Source: Photorhabdus laumondii subsp. laumondii (GTDB taxonomy: Bacteria > Pseudomonadota > Gammaproteobacteria > Enterobacterales > Enterobacteriaceae). Taken from it: a DNA stretch of 64,000 bases. The position numbers were made by a program, and so were the translations under genes. The stretch is from positions 4,588,001 to 4,652,000 of the forward strand of contig NZ_CP024901.1 of the NCBI RefSeq assembly GCF_003343245.1, written 5' to 3'. The notes beneath the pieces were generated by a model, which was not told the origin of the DNA, made no database searches, and worked only from the letters and a program-made list of their open reading frames with translations. Of the stretch, positions 27,157 to 36,458 are shown one piece after another (positions within the stretch are counted from its first letter, which is position 1; every line of letters begins with the position of its first letter).

Positions 27157-28911
27157 TTAATGATGAATTAGCTCTAACGAATACAACGTTACCGTTGAAG
27201 GTTTCGCGCCTTTATCTATCAACGTTAATTTATTATTAGCTATAGACACATTAATCTGGTTAGTCACCTCTGGTGGAGTTATTTTTTCCAGCGATCCGCC
27301 TTGTTGAATACGATACGCTTTAACTTTAAATTTCTTACAACCTATATGATCAATCACCACAGTAACGCCTTGGTCACTATGAGTATAATCACGAGTTTTA
27401 GGTCTTAAAAGAGAATCTAGTGGCAGTTGTTGTACCGGATCTTTTTGCACTACCGCATTATTAGATTGAATGGTTGTCGGATCAACACCACCAAACCATC
27501 TATTTTTACTACAGGTATCCGTTAATTGATCTAATGTCCGGTTAGTATCCAAATAGTATTGTCGATATAAATCCGCAGGAACGGGGGCTACATTACCATC
27601 AGAAAAACTCTTATCCACTTTATAATTTGCTGCAAGAATATTAATTTTATTACCCGATTTATTTTCAGCCGCCAAAACCGTTAAGCCGGTTGAAAAATCT
27701 TTTTGACCACTTAATATATAAGGTGTTTTTAATATTTTAGCAAAAAGACCAAAAGATTGAGCTGAATAGGTACAGAAATTTCTAACGCTTGGGTTTTTAG
27801 GATTAGGCTGATCATTAAACAAACCAAAAGATAAACCATCACCCCGATAATAATGGGCCAGGTCAACTTTGGTATATTGCATATAAATCAACGAGGAGGC
27901 GATATATGCTGCGTTTTTAGGACTCTGCACTTTGGTAAATGTATTTCTCGACCCAAAAGGACTAGAGTTCCACTCAGTACAAATACTCTCTGTCTTAGTA
28001 AAGCCATAAGTATGCAAACTTTTCTGAATCGTATTACCCATATCAATAATGTTTTGCGGGTCTCCAGTATCAACGTATCCATGCCAAGAAAAGAAATCTA
28101 ACGGTACATGATTATCCCGACAATATCGGAAAAATCCATCAATATAATGCCCTCCTGCATGATTACTAAACGAAATACCTGCACCACCCACTTTAGCATC
28201 AGGATCAACCGTCTTAATTAATCTCACTACTTTTTCATATAATTGATAATACTTTTGTGGATCATCCGTATTCCAGAAAAACAGTAAATCAGGCTCGTTC
28301 CAAATTTCCCAGTAGCTTATTTTTCTCGGCAACCCAATGCTGGCATAATTTACACCATAACGATTCACCAAGGTTTTAACTAATATTGCATAAATATCAA
28401 AATCCTCGGGTATTTCATAACCACCATCAAGTGAACGCCCAATACGAAACAGAAGTTGTCGCTGAATATTATCTGGATTCAGATCTGCTTGATTATTCAG
28501 AACATCACGTAGATAAGCATCCGTCATTTCATAATTGGCATCTTTTAATGCAAGACTCACATCATGATTTCTCATTCCGAGAGCCGCATTGGGAAAGAGA
28601 CTTCTGACATTTGCAATATCAGCAACAAGCTTTTTAGCCGCGGGTTTATTTTCCTCAGACACATTAACAATCATTTGATTTTGATTGTTTTTCCTATCCA
28701 CCTGGAAGTAATTATCTATATCCCCAATACCAAAGCCGTCATGCAGCCGGACATGGGTAATTCCCATCTGATTAAATTCATTATCTAAATCAGGAAAACC
28801 TGGCGCTATAGATTTAGGAAGACCATTGACACCATTAACCGTTTTAAGACATGAGTTATGTCCCGCTGATAAATCCCGATGATTTTTATTAAATGAAAAA
28901 ACTTTAGTCAT
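27157..28911 (-). CDS. GH39-like glycoside hydrolase, copy A
   Basis: 584 residues resembling family 39 glycosidases (clan GH-A TIM barrel; beta-xylosidase/iduronidase/PslG type). The early strand THVRLHDGFG is typical. The acid/base Glu is E206 in YWEIWNEPDLLFFW and the likely nucleophile E313 in CTEWNSSP. The C-terminal 180 residues are beta-rich, as in GH39 accessory domains. No signal peptide is visible, so secretion is not obvious. ATG 28911, behind AGAGGG, aligns with the start of the neighbouring paralogue; an earlier ATG six codons up is less likely. Substrate unknown. Confidence 0.78.
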   Translation of the reverse strand: MTKVFSFNKNHRDLSAGHNSCLKTVNGVNGLPKSIAPGFPDLDNEFNQMGITHVRLHDGFGIGDIDNYFQVDRKNNQNQMIVNVSEENKPAAKKLVADIANVRSLFPNAALGMRNHDVSLALKDANYEMTDAYLRDVLNNQADLNPDNIQRQLLFRIGRSLDGGYEIPEDFDIYAILVKTLVNRYGVNYASIGLPRKISYWEIWNEPDLLFFWNTDDPQKYYQLYEKVVRLIKTVDPDAKVGGAGISFSNHAGGHYIDGFFRYCRDNHVPLDFFSWHGYVDTGDPQNIIDMGNTIQKSLHTYGFTKTESICTEWNSSPFGSRNTFTKVQSPKNAAYIASSLIYMQYTKVDLAHYYRGDGLSFGLFNDQPNPKNPSVRNFCTYSAQSFGLFAKILKTPYILSGQKDFSTGLTVLAAENKSGNKINILAANYKVDKSFSDGNVAPVPADLYRQYYLDTNRTLDQLTDTCSKNRWFGGVDPTTIQSNNAVVQKDPVQQLPLDSLLRPKTRDYTHSDQGVTVVIDHIGCKKFKVKAYRIQQGGSLEKITPPEVTNQINVSIANNKLTLIDKGAKPSTVTLYSLELIHH

Positions 28912-29364
28912 AATACCCTCTATACTCATTAAGAAATTGTATCCCTATAAACCAAAAATAATATCAAAGAATAAATAGATTTATCTGACAACTCAATAAC
29001 AATAAATGAATGGAAGACCCAGATAATAGTTAGATATCACTTTCAACCACACCTTAAAATTCTCAGCTATTACTTTGAATTTATTGGATTAAACAAACAA
29101 TTACATTAACACAACTATTTATGATAATAAAATTGACTCCGTGACTTATTTAACCGCAGAATCATTAAAAGAAAAAAAGATATATCAATCAACCAACAAT
29201 GATATTAATAACAATAATAAAATAGCACGCAATAAAACCATACAGAGAGTAGATTATATTTAAAAATATCGTACAAAAGATCATCGACATATATTAAAAA
29301 CATGTTTTCAACCTTAACAAGCCACCAAAAAATATAAAAAATCCATACAATTTAATTAACTGTT
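28912..29364. other. Intergenic region between the two glycosidase genes
   Basis: AT-rich upstream region of copy A. Much of it can be aligned by eye to the region upstream of copy B (31184-31540), for example the shared ctgacaactca-acaataaatgaa, so the duplication included the promoter. Confidence 0.55.
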
Positions 29365-29389
29365 ATCAAAAAGGCTCTTTCCAGAGCCT
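29365..29389 (-). terminator. Terminator of glycosidase copy B
   Basis: Stem aggctc/gagcct with a 6-nt loop, followed on the minus strand by TTTTTG, 46 bp past the stop codon. Confidence 0.85.
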
Positions 29390-29434
29390 GTTCGATTAAA
29401 ATAATTTACAATAATATCTCCATTGAATATAAAA

Positions 29435-31183
29435 TTAATTATCCTCTAACTCTAACGAATATAATGCTACTGTCTCAGGCTTCGCTCCCTTATCCACTAG
29501 CGTTAATTTATTATTAGCTATAGACACATTAATCTGGTCAGTTACTTCCGGTGGTGTCATTTGTGCCAGCGATCCACCTTCTTGAATACGGAATGCTTTA
29601 ACTTTAAATTTTTTATAACCTATATGATTAATTACCACGGTAACACCTTGGTCGCTATCGGTATAATCACGATTTTTAGCTCTCAACATATTATTATCCG
29701 GAAATGGCTTAACCGGTTCATGTTGTACTACCGCGTTATCAACGCGAACGGTTGTCGGATCAACACCGCCAAACCATTTATTCTTACTCCCAGTATCCGT
29801 TAATTGATTCAGTGTTCGGCTGGTATCCAAATAGTATTGTTGATATAAATAATCAGGAGCCGCATTACCATCGGCAAGGCTCTTATCAACTTTATAATTT
29901 GCGGCAAGAATATTTATTTTATTTCCTTCGGTATTCTCGGCAGCCAAAACAGTTAAACCTGTGGAAAAATCCTTATTACCACTTAAAATATAAGGTGTTT
30001 CGAACATTTTGGCAAACAGGTAAAAGGATTGAGCTGAATAGGTACAGAAATTTTTAACACTTGGATTTTCAGGGTTGGGCTGGTTGTTAAACAAACCAAA
30101 AGATGAACCATCTCCTCGATAATAATAAGATCTGTCAACTTTTATATATTGCATATAAATAAAAGTGGAAGCAATATATGCCGCATTTTTAATACCTTGC
30201 ACTTTTGTATATGTATTTTTTGTCCCAATAGGACAAGAATTCCATTCAGTACAAAAACTTTCTGTACCGGTAAAACCATAAGTATGCAAACCTTTTTGAA
30301 CTTTATTCCCCACATCAATAATGTTTTGTGGGTCTCCAGTTTCAACGTACCCATGCCAGGAAAAGAAATCTAATGGTACATTATTATCTCTACAATATCG
30401 TAAAAACCCATCAAGATAATCTTCTTGTGCTCTATCAACAAACCCAATACCCGCGCCACCAACTTTAGCATCCGGGTCAATAGCTTTAATTATTCTTGCA
30501 ATTTTGGCATATAATTCATAATATTTTTGAGGATCATTACTATTCCAGAAAAAAATTAAATCAGGTTCATTCCAAACCTGCCAATAGGTTATTTTTCTTG
30601 GTAAACCAATTCTGGCATAGTTTAAAGCGTAGCGATTCACCAACGTACTGACTAATATTGCATAAATATCAAAATCTTCTGGTATTTCATAACCACCGTC
30701 ACCAGTACGTCCAATACGAAACATGATTTTTCGCTGAATATTATCTGGGTTTAGCTCAGCTTGATTATTCATAATATCGCGCAGATAAGCATCAGTCATT
30801 TTATAATTAGCCTCTTTTAATGCAAGACTAATATCATTATTTCTCATCCCGGCAGCCGCATTGGGAAAAATGCTTCTGATATTTGAAATATCAGTAAGCA
30901 GTTTTTTAGCCGCAGGTTTATTTTCCTCTGGGACATTAACAATAATTTGATTTCGATCATTGACTCTATCCACTTGGAAATAATTATCCATATCCCCAAT
31001 ACCAAAACCATCATGCAGCCGGATATGGGTAATTTCCATCTGATTAAATTGATCATCTAAATCAGGGAAACCCGGCATCAAAGATTTAGGAGCACCATTC
31101 AAGCCATTAACCTCTTTAAGCAATGAGTGATGCCCTGCCGATAAATCTCGATGATTTTTATTTAATGAAAAAATTTTAGTCAC
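29435..31183 (-). CDS. GH39-like glycoside hydrolase, copy B
   Basis: 582 residues, a close paralogue of the gene at 27157-28911 along the whole length. The catalytic motifs are kept: YWQVWNEPDLIFFW (acid/base Glu) and CTEWNSCP (nucleophile Glu). Differences are spread evenly, with a two- to three-residue deletion near APDYLYQQYYLDTSR. It starts at GTG 31183 with AGAGG upstream, in the same position as the ATG of copy A. No signal peptide. Tandem copies with separate promoters and a terminator between them point to independent expression. Substrate unknown. Confidence 0.78.
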   Translation of the reverse strand: MTKIFSLNKNHRDLSAGHHSLLKEVNGLNGAPKSLMPGFPDLDDQFNQMEITHIRLHDGFGIGDMDNYFQVDRVNDRNQIIVNVPEENKPAAKKLLTDISNIRSIFPNAAAGMRNNDISLALKEANYKMTDAYLRDIMNNQAELNPDNIQRKIMFRIGRTGDGGYEIPEDFDIYAILVSTLVNRYALNYARIGLPRKITYWQVWNEPDLIFFWNSNDPQKYYELYAKIARIIKAIDPDAKVGGAGIGFVDRAQEDYLDGFLRYCRDNNVPLDFFSWHGYVETGDPQNIIDVGNKVQKGLHTYGFTGTESFCTEWNSCPIGTKNTYTKVQGIKNAAYIASTFIYMQYIKVDRSYYYRGDGSSFGLFNNQPNPENPSVKNFCTYSAQSFYLFAKMFETPYILSGNKDFSTGLTVLAAENTEGNKINILAANYKVDKSLADGNAAPDYLYQQYYLDTSRTLNQLTDTGSKNKWFGGVDPTTVRVDNAVVQHEPVKPFPDNNMLRAKNRDYTDSDQGVTVVINHIGYKKFKVKAFRIQEGGSLAQMTPPEVTDQINVSIANNKLTLVDKGAKPETVALYSLELEDN

Positions 31184-31568
31184 AATAAACCTCTATATTC
31201 ATTAAGAAATGACATTGTTATAAATAAAAAATAATATAGAAGAATAAATATATTTCCCTGACAACTCAACAACAATAAATGAACCGAATACTTAGAGAAT
31301 AGTTAAATATTACTTTTAACTATATTTTACAATTACCCTATATTAATTTTAATTTATTATATCAATCAATAATCACATAGATATAATTATTTACGCCAAT
31401 AATCGACCCTGTGATTTATTTAACAAAATCAGCACTAAAGAACATATACTTCAATAATAAATTGATATTAATAACGACAGTAAAAAAACACCCAATAAAA
31501 TCATATAGTGAGTGAATTATATTAAATAATATCGCATAAATTTATTAATATATATCAGACGGATTCTC
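31184..31568. other. Upstream region of glycosidase copy B
   Basis: 385 bp of AT-rich DNA, similar to the region upstream of copy A. No gene is seen. Confidence 0.45.
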
Positions 31569-32462
31569 CTAAATAATCTTGGCAAGCCTCTTTTGCAATA
31601 ACGACATAAATACGGTTAATTTTGCTGGCGGGTGAGCAAGTGCTCGTAGTAAATAAATATCTTCTTTACGTCCATCTGGATCATCAAATAGAGGAATAAG
31701 TTTTTCAGAACGAATATCTGTGGATACCACCCAATTAGGCAGAAGCGCTATTCCAAATCCACTCACTGTGGCCATTCTCAATGTTTCAAAGTCATCACTA
31801 CGAAAGATCCTATTATTATCGCTGAAATTAATAACACTACGATAGCGTGACCAGCAAATACCCGCGGGGTCATGATGTTTATCAAGCAAATAGTGCTCAT
31901 CCAGTTCAGTAAGTGTTGTCGGTGTTCCATGCCTTTGAATATAGCCTGGGCTGGCACAAATAATCCAAGTTTGTGTGGCGATACGTTTGGAATAAAGTGT
32001 GCTGTCCTTTAATTCACCAATACGAATAACTACATCAAGACGATCCCTGACCGGATCAGTCAACCGCTCGGTTTGATCAAGTTCAATCCGAATTTTAGGA
32101 TACCGCGTGAATAGTTCTGCTAGCATCGGAATAATATGTTGACGTCCAAACGTTGGCAGGCAAGCTACACGTAATACCCCTTGCGGCTCGCCATTCAACG
32201 CCGCTAATTCAGCCTGGATATCGACAAGATCATTGATAATACCTTGCGCCCTTGCAAACAAAATCTCCCCTGCATCCGTCAGCGATAAACCGCGGGTAGA
32301 GCGAAAGAATAGTTTTGTCTCTAACACCTGTTCAAGGTTGTCTATCTGACGTGTGATAGAGGATGCAGCCATACCTTGCAAACGAGCAACGGCAGAAAAA
32401 CTCCGTGAGCGGGCAACATGAATGAATGTTGTTAGCATATCGGTACGTAATAAATCTTTCAT
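31569..32462 (-). CDS. LysR family transcriptional regulator
   Basis: 297 residues. N-terminal LysR helix-turn-helix (LTTFIHVARSRSFSAVARLQ, ASSITRQIDNLEQVL, FFRSTRGLSLTDAGE), then the effector-binding domain from about residue 90 (GVLRVACLPTFGRQHI, DVVIRIGELKDSTLY). Transcribed away from the MFS gene with about 170 bp between the starts, the standard layout for a LysR protein that controls its divergent neighbour and itself. The ligand cannot be predicted. Confidence 0.92.
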   Translation of the reverse strand: MKDLLRTDMLTTFIHVARSRSFSAVARLQGMAASSITRQIDNLEQVLETKLFFRSTRGLSLTDAGEILFARAQGIINDLVDIQAELAALNGEPQGVLRVACLPTFGRQHIIPMLAELFTRYPKIRIELDQTERLTDPVRDRLDVVIRIGELKDSTLYSKRIATQTWIICASPGYIQRHGTPTTLTELDEHYLLDKHHDPAGICWSRYRSVINFSDNNRIFRSDDFETLRMATVSGFGIALLPNWVVSTDIRSEKLIPLFDDPDGRKEDIYLLRALAHPPAKLTVFMSLLQKRLAKII

Positions 32463-32633
32463 CGCAATTTTTACCTATACATTTCATATATTACAAATAA
32501 TACACAACATCTGATAGCGCTCTCATTTTTGCATTCTATGCAAAACAATTTCGCTCGCTCTTTTTATTCCCACTATCTCAAGATAGTGCCAGAATTATTT
32601 CATCATAATTCCGGCCAAATGCTGAGCATTCCC

Positions 32634-33824
32634 ATGTCAAATACAGCAATTAAACCAAATCCTATTTCTTCTATTTCTCTCATTTTGTTATCTACTGCTT
32701 GTGGTTTTGCTGTAGCGAATATTTATTATAACCAACCATTATTGCCAACAATTGGGACAAGTTTTAACGTTAATGGTTCAATATCCGGCTGGATCGCGAC
32801 ACTAACTCAGATTGGCTATGCGGCGGGGCTTCTCTTTTTTGGGCCGCTTGGAGATACGATAAGCCGTCGCAAACTGATTTTCTGCCTGTTAATCGGCAAT
32901 ATAATCAGCCTTATTTTATGTGCCACAGCACCAAATTTTACATGTCTTCTGACAAGTAGCCTGATTGTGGGGATAACTTCTATTTCAGCACAAATCATTA
33001 TTCCTGCCGTATCTGGTTGGGTAATACCAGAAAAGCGTGGCCAAGCGGTAGGCAGTCTGATGAGTGGCCTTTTCGCCGGAGCACTACTTGCCAGGGCATT
33101 AAGTGGTGCAGTCGGAGAGTATTTCGGCTGGCGTGAAATGTTTATATTGGCCGCTTTAATCGATATCTGCCTATTTTTTCTGATCTGGTTTGTGTTGCCA
33201 GAAATAGAAACACCACACACGATGACTTACGGCCAACTTCTTATTTCACTCGGTAAATTGGTAAAGCAACAACCCCTTTTGCGTGAAGCTGCATTATCCG
33301 GTTTTTTACTGTTCGCCGCTTTTAATACGCTGTGGGGGTCGCTGGCCTTATTACTTTCCCAACCACCTTACGGATGGGGGAGTGATATCGCAGGTCTTTT
33401 TGGTTTGATGGGTATTGTGGGAATGCTAGCTTCACCCATAATAGGTTCGTTGACAGATCGCTTCGGCGGGAGAACGATTGTTGCCACAGGCGCTTTATTA
33501 GTGACACTGGCCTTGTGCCTAATTAGCGGCACGAGCCACAATATTCTATTTTTATTCGCGGGTATTATTCTGTTAGATCTTGGCAGCAGAGCGGGTTTAG
33601 TGGCAAATCAAACACGGTTATATACATTATTACCTGAGGCTCGCAGCCGACTAAATACCGTATTTATGACCTGTTATTTCGCTGGCGGCGCAATAGGTTC
33701 CTCTTTGGGAGCTGTCGCCGCTTGGCATTTTTCTTGGTATGGTGTCGCTTTCAGCGGCGGAGGATGCGCATTATTAGCCGCGCTATGGGTTCTATTTAAT
33801 CCAAATAGCCGCAAGCAAATATGA
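32634..33824 (+). CDS. MFS transporter, 12-TM DHA1-like
   Basis: 396 residues from ATG 32634, about 12 hydrophobic segments. The first helix LILLSTACGFAVANIYYNQP is typical of the YnfM/YgaY-like subgroup; motif A is FFGPLGDTISRRKLIF. ATG 32619 is an alternative, and neither has a strong ribosome binding site. The frame is open further upstream to 32529 without family similarity. Divergent from the LysR gene, so probably induced through it. Substrate unknown; efflux of a small organic compound is likely for the family. Confidence 0.85.
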   Translation: MSNTAIKPNPISSISLILLSTACGFAVANIYYNQPLLPTIGTSFNVNGSISGWIATLTQIGYAAGLLFFGPLGDTISRRKLIFCLLIGNIISLILCATAPNFTCLLTSSLIVGITSISAQIIIPAVSGWVIPEKRGQAVGSLMSGLFAGALLARALSGAVGEYFGWREMFILAALIDICLFFLIWFVLPEIETPHTMTYGQLLISLGKLVKQQPLLREAALSGFLLFAAFNTLWGSLALLLSQPPYGWGSDIAGLFGLMGIVGMLASPIIGSLTDRFGGRTIVATGALLVTLALCLISGTSHNILFLFAGIILLDLGSRAGLVANQTRLYTLLPEARSRLNTVFMTCYFAGGAIGSSLGAVAAWHFSWYGVAFSGGGCALLAALWVLFNPNSRKQI

Positions 33825-34081
33825 TTTTACACACTGCGCCCCAAGCTATCTTTTATGATAGATTGCCACCAGCCAGAAGATAATTGGCATCACGGTATTA
33901 ACTAGCAGATTAGCAGCCGGTACCATTCACTCTTTGGAGGCCAATTTTTTCCAGTTAATAAGTGTAAATTCAATGGAATTTAAATAGCAATTAACCAAAA
34001 GAAATCAACATAAGTGGTAATAAACAACCATGTAATTTATTAGATTTAAAGTATATCTGAAAACAATTTAGATGATACTAG
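33825..34081. other. Intergenic, nothing recognised
   Basis: AT-rich DNA after the MFS gene. No hairpin with a T-run and no gene were found. Confidence 0.4.
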
Positions 34082-34140
34082 GTTGACAAAATCAGAAATT
34101 TGCACCAACATCAAAGTTGACAAACTTGAATTTTTGCACC
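34082..34140. promoter_or_regulatory. Two 25-bp direct repeats, likely promoter/operator
   Basis: gttgacaaaatcagaaattt-gcacc (34082-34106) and gttgacaaacttgaattttt-gcacc (34116-34140) are imperfect direct repeats 34 bp apart, about three helical turns. Each carries TTGACA. From the second copy, TTGACA-N18-TTTAGA would give a transcript starting only a few bases before ATG 34158. They are probably binding sites of the HTH protein encoded downstream. Confidence 0.6.
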
Positions 34141-34157
34141 TTTAGAGAAAACAGCAA

Positions 34158-34757
34158 ATGCCAAACATCCGCTACCCTTGGGAATTCCATCCACAGTTAA
34201 GTGAAGAACGTTTAAGTATCATTGCAAAAGAACTACTCAATGTGCTTGATCATACCTATGAGCAGCTTTCGACACCATTAGATGATAATTACACCCGAGG
34301 AACCTGTACATTTGGCCGCCAAAGGCAATGTCTTATTCAGCTCTGTATGAAAGGTACTTATGATTGGCTAAAACTCACTAATCCTAATATGGATACGACC
34401 ATCGAAATAGAAACAATCCCACTTCGTTTTTTTACTGATGACCCAGAAAACCCCAAAAAATCAGGCTTCTTTCGCCGTAACAGTGTAGACCAACTCTGGG
34501 CACCAGAAATCACGATACCAACAATATGGCGCTTTATTGTAGAAAAACCCCAGTTTGAAGGCGAAGGTGCGCAAGTTCATTTTGCTGGTTACAACGAGCA
34601 TGAAGAAATGTTGTCTCAATGGACTTACGATAACAGCAAAATATCTACTCTGCATTCTACAGATAACACACCGCCATCTGCGGTAACAATCGAATTGGAT
34701 CCTATCAGTGCTGCGATGCCTGATAAATCCAGAGAAAACAAGCGCAACAACAAGTAG
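34158..34757 (+). CDS. Unknown protein paired with an HTH-ImmA gene
   Basis: 199 residues, not recognised. It begins PNIRYPWEFHPQLSEERLSI, is mixed alpha/beta with no membrane segment, has a tryptophan-rich middle (LWAPEITIPTIWRF), and ends in a Lys/Asn/Arg tail. It is followed after 10 bp by an HTH plus ImmA/IrrE metallopeptidase gene, so the two are almost certainly one operon. By analogy with other HTH/COG2856 pairs it could be the partner that the peptidase controls, for example a toxin or target. That is inference from position only. Confidence 0.7.
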   Translation: MPNIRYPWEFHPQLSEERLSIIAKELLNVLDHTYEQLSTPLDDNYTRGTCTFGRQRQCLIQLCMKGTYDWLKLTNPNMDTTIEIETIPLRFFTDDPENPKKSGFFRRNSVDQLWAPEITIPTIWRFIVEKPQFEGEGAQVHFAGYNEHEEMLSQWTYDNSKISTLHSTDNTPPSAVTIELDPISAAMPDKSRENKRNNK

Positions 34758-34767
34758 TAGGTGACAA

Positions 34768-35883
34768 GTGTTCAATGGTTCTAATTTGCGATTAGCTCGT
34801 CTGTATCACGAGCTATCTCTTGAGCAAGTGGCTGAGCGGGTTAATAAAACCCGCCAATATATTCAGCGGCTGGAATCCGGCTTTGCTGTGCCAACTAATG
34901 AACTTTCTAATGAATTAGCGACTGTATTGCAGGTTACTCCTGCGTTCTTTGAAACCCAAATACAATCTCCTGTGAACGAAGAAATTGTTCATTTCCGTAA
35001 ACGCAGCGCAATTAGAGTAGCAACAAAATTAGCAGCACTTGCAAAGGCTGAGTTATACAGACGATTAATCGTCGTTTTTGAGGAAAATCTAAATTTACCG
35101 TCAGTGTTATTTCCTGAATTAAAAGCAAACTCCCCGGAAGAAGTTGAACGAGCAGCAGAAAAATGTCGGATTGATTGGGGATTAGGGTTTGGGCCAATTG
35201 AAAATGTAACTCGCCTGGCTGAAAAGCTAGGTGCATTTGTTACCTCGTTTGACTCAGTATCTGATGATGTTGACGCGTTATCCGTTCCATTAGATCGACC
35301 TTTCATTGTCAGAAATACAGCCAAGAAGTCACCATGCCGACAACGGTTTGATATTGCACATGAAATTGGACATATTGTGTTACACGGCGGAATATCTACT
35401 GGTGACAGAATAACCGAATCTCAAGCCAACCAATTTGCCTCTGCCCTACTTTTACCACGAAGTGCGATGGCTAAATATTTCCCTGCCCCGATAAGCGGAA
35501 GAATCAACTGGCGAGGTCTAAGTGAGTTCAAGTTAACTTGGAAAGTAAGTAAAGCAGCAATTATTTATCGGGCACATCAGCTTTCCCTTTTAACCGATAC
35601 GCAATACAAAACGGCTTTTTTGGGGCTTAAACGTAAGGGAGAAGCTATTGAGGAAAAAGAGGATTATCTTATTCCCCATGAAAAACCTGAATTATTTCAT
35701 CGGGCAATAAAAGTGCTTATTAATGATGTTTGTATTGATATTGAAACATTAGCTGAGCGTCTGAAAATTACAGTGCCAATGCTGCTTGAACTCGCTAACG
35801 ATAGTTCACTTTATGAGCTTAATGATCAGGCAAATTCTGTAAATGTCATTTCGATGTTTTCATATCGATCCAGAATAGCGTGA
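34768..35883 (+). CDS. XRE-type HTH fused to ImmA/IrrE metallopeptidase
   Basis: 371 residues. Residues 3-60 are a Cro/CI-type HTH (NLRLARLYHELSLEQVAERV, TRQYIQRLESG). Residues 140-235 are the ImmA/IrrE (COG2856) zinc peptidase domain with HEIGH at 198-202 (FDIAHEIGHIVLHGG) and a downstream Glu in ESQANQFASALLLP. The last about 75 residues look like a second helical module. Proteins of this type cleave or antagonise a repressor in mobile elements or act in stress responses. It starts at GTG 34768, with AGGTGA upstream, 10 bp after the unknown gene. Confidence 0.87.
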   Translation: MFNGSNLRLARLYHELSLEQVAERVNKTRQYIQRLESGFAVPTNELSNELATVLQVTPAFFETQIQSPVNEEIVHFRKRSAIRVATKLAALAKAELYRRLIVVFEENLNLPSVLFPELKANSPEEVERAAEKCRIDWGLGFGPIENVTRLAEKLGAFVTSFDSVSDDVDALSVPLDRPFIVRNTAKKSPCRQRFDIAHEIGHIVLHGGISTGDRITESQANQFASALLLPRSAMAKYFPAPISGRINWRGLSEFKLTWKVSKAAIIYRAHQLSLLTDTQYKTAFLGLKRKGEAIEEKEDYLIPHEKPELFHRAIKVLINDVCIDIETLAERLKITVPMLLELANDSSLYELNDQANSVNVISMFSYRSRIA

Positions 35884-35983
35884 TTATTTTCCATCCTGTT
35901 CAAATTAGGCTCTTATTAATACAAACCAATTATCATTTTATCCGATGCACCGTAAAACCCCGTCCTTCAGAGGGTGTCAACTC

Positions 35984-36005
35984 AACCGCGCTTTCCAGCG
36001 CGGTT
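35984..36005. terminator. Hairpin between convergent genes
   Basis: Perfect stem aaccgcgc/gcgcggtt with loop tttcca, between the convergent HTH-ImmA and exbD genes. Only weak T-tracts flank it. Confidence 0.55.
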
Positions 36006-36029
36006 ATTCAATGGAAGAATCAGTGACAA

Positions 36030-36455
36030 TTAACCTGATGAAACCGCTTCCATCCCTACCAAGCCCACTTTCAGATAGCCCGATTTACGCAAAGAATCCA
36101 TCACACTCATCAGTGTTTCATAATCCACAGTTTTATCCGCTTGAAAGAAGATGGTTGTCTCTTTATTAGATTGGGTGGTCTGATCCAATACCGCCGCCAA
36201 AGTATCATAATCGACCGGTTGATCTCCGACATAAAGCTGGCGATCAGCTTTAACCGTCAAGAATACCGGTTTTTCTGGACGCGGCTGTGGTTTTGCCGAC
36301 GAAGCAGGTAAATCCACTTTAATATCAACGGTTGCCAGTGGTGCTGCTACCATGAAGATAATCAACAGCACCAACATCACGTCAATAAATGGTGTGACGT
36401 TAATTTCATGCAATTCGCCACTATCATCCAGATCTTCATTAAGACGTATTGCCAT
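36030..36455 (-). CDS. exbD: Biopolymer transport protein ExbD
   Basis: 141 residues matching ExbD. Short N-terminal cytoplasmic part, then the single membrane helix with the essential Asp (VTPFIDVMLVLLIIFMVAAP), then the periplasmic domain. With ExbB it forms the proton-driven motor for TonB. It starts 3 bp after the exbB stop, so the two are one operon. Iron control through the Fur box upstream of exbB is expected. Confidence 0.96.
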   Translation of the reverse strand: MAIRLNEDLDDSGELHEINVTPFIDVMLVLLIIFMVAAPLATVDIKVDLPASSAKPQPRPEKPVFLTVKADRQLYVGDQPVDYDTLAAVLDQTTQSNKETTIFFQADKTVDYETLMSVMDSLRKSGYLKVGLVGMEAVSSG

Positions 36456-36458
36456 AAG

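Noticed and set aside
35945..35980. Sequence aaaaccccgtccttcagagg resembling an IS200/IS605 end
   Set aside because: Too short, no partner end and no tnpA/tnpB gene nearby.
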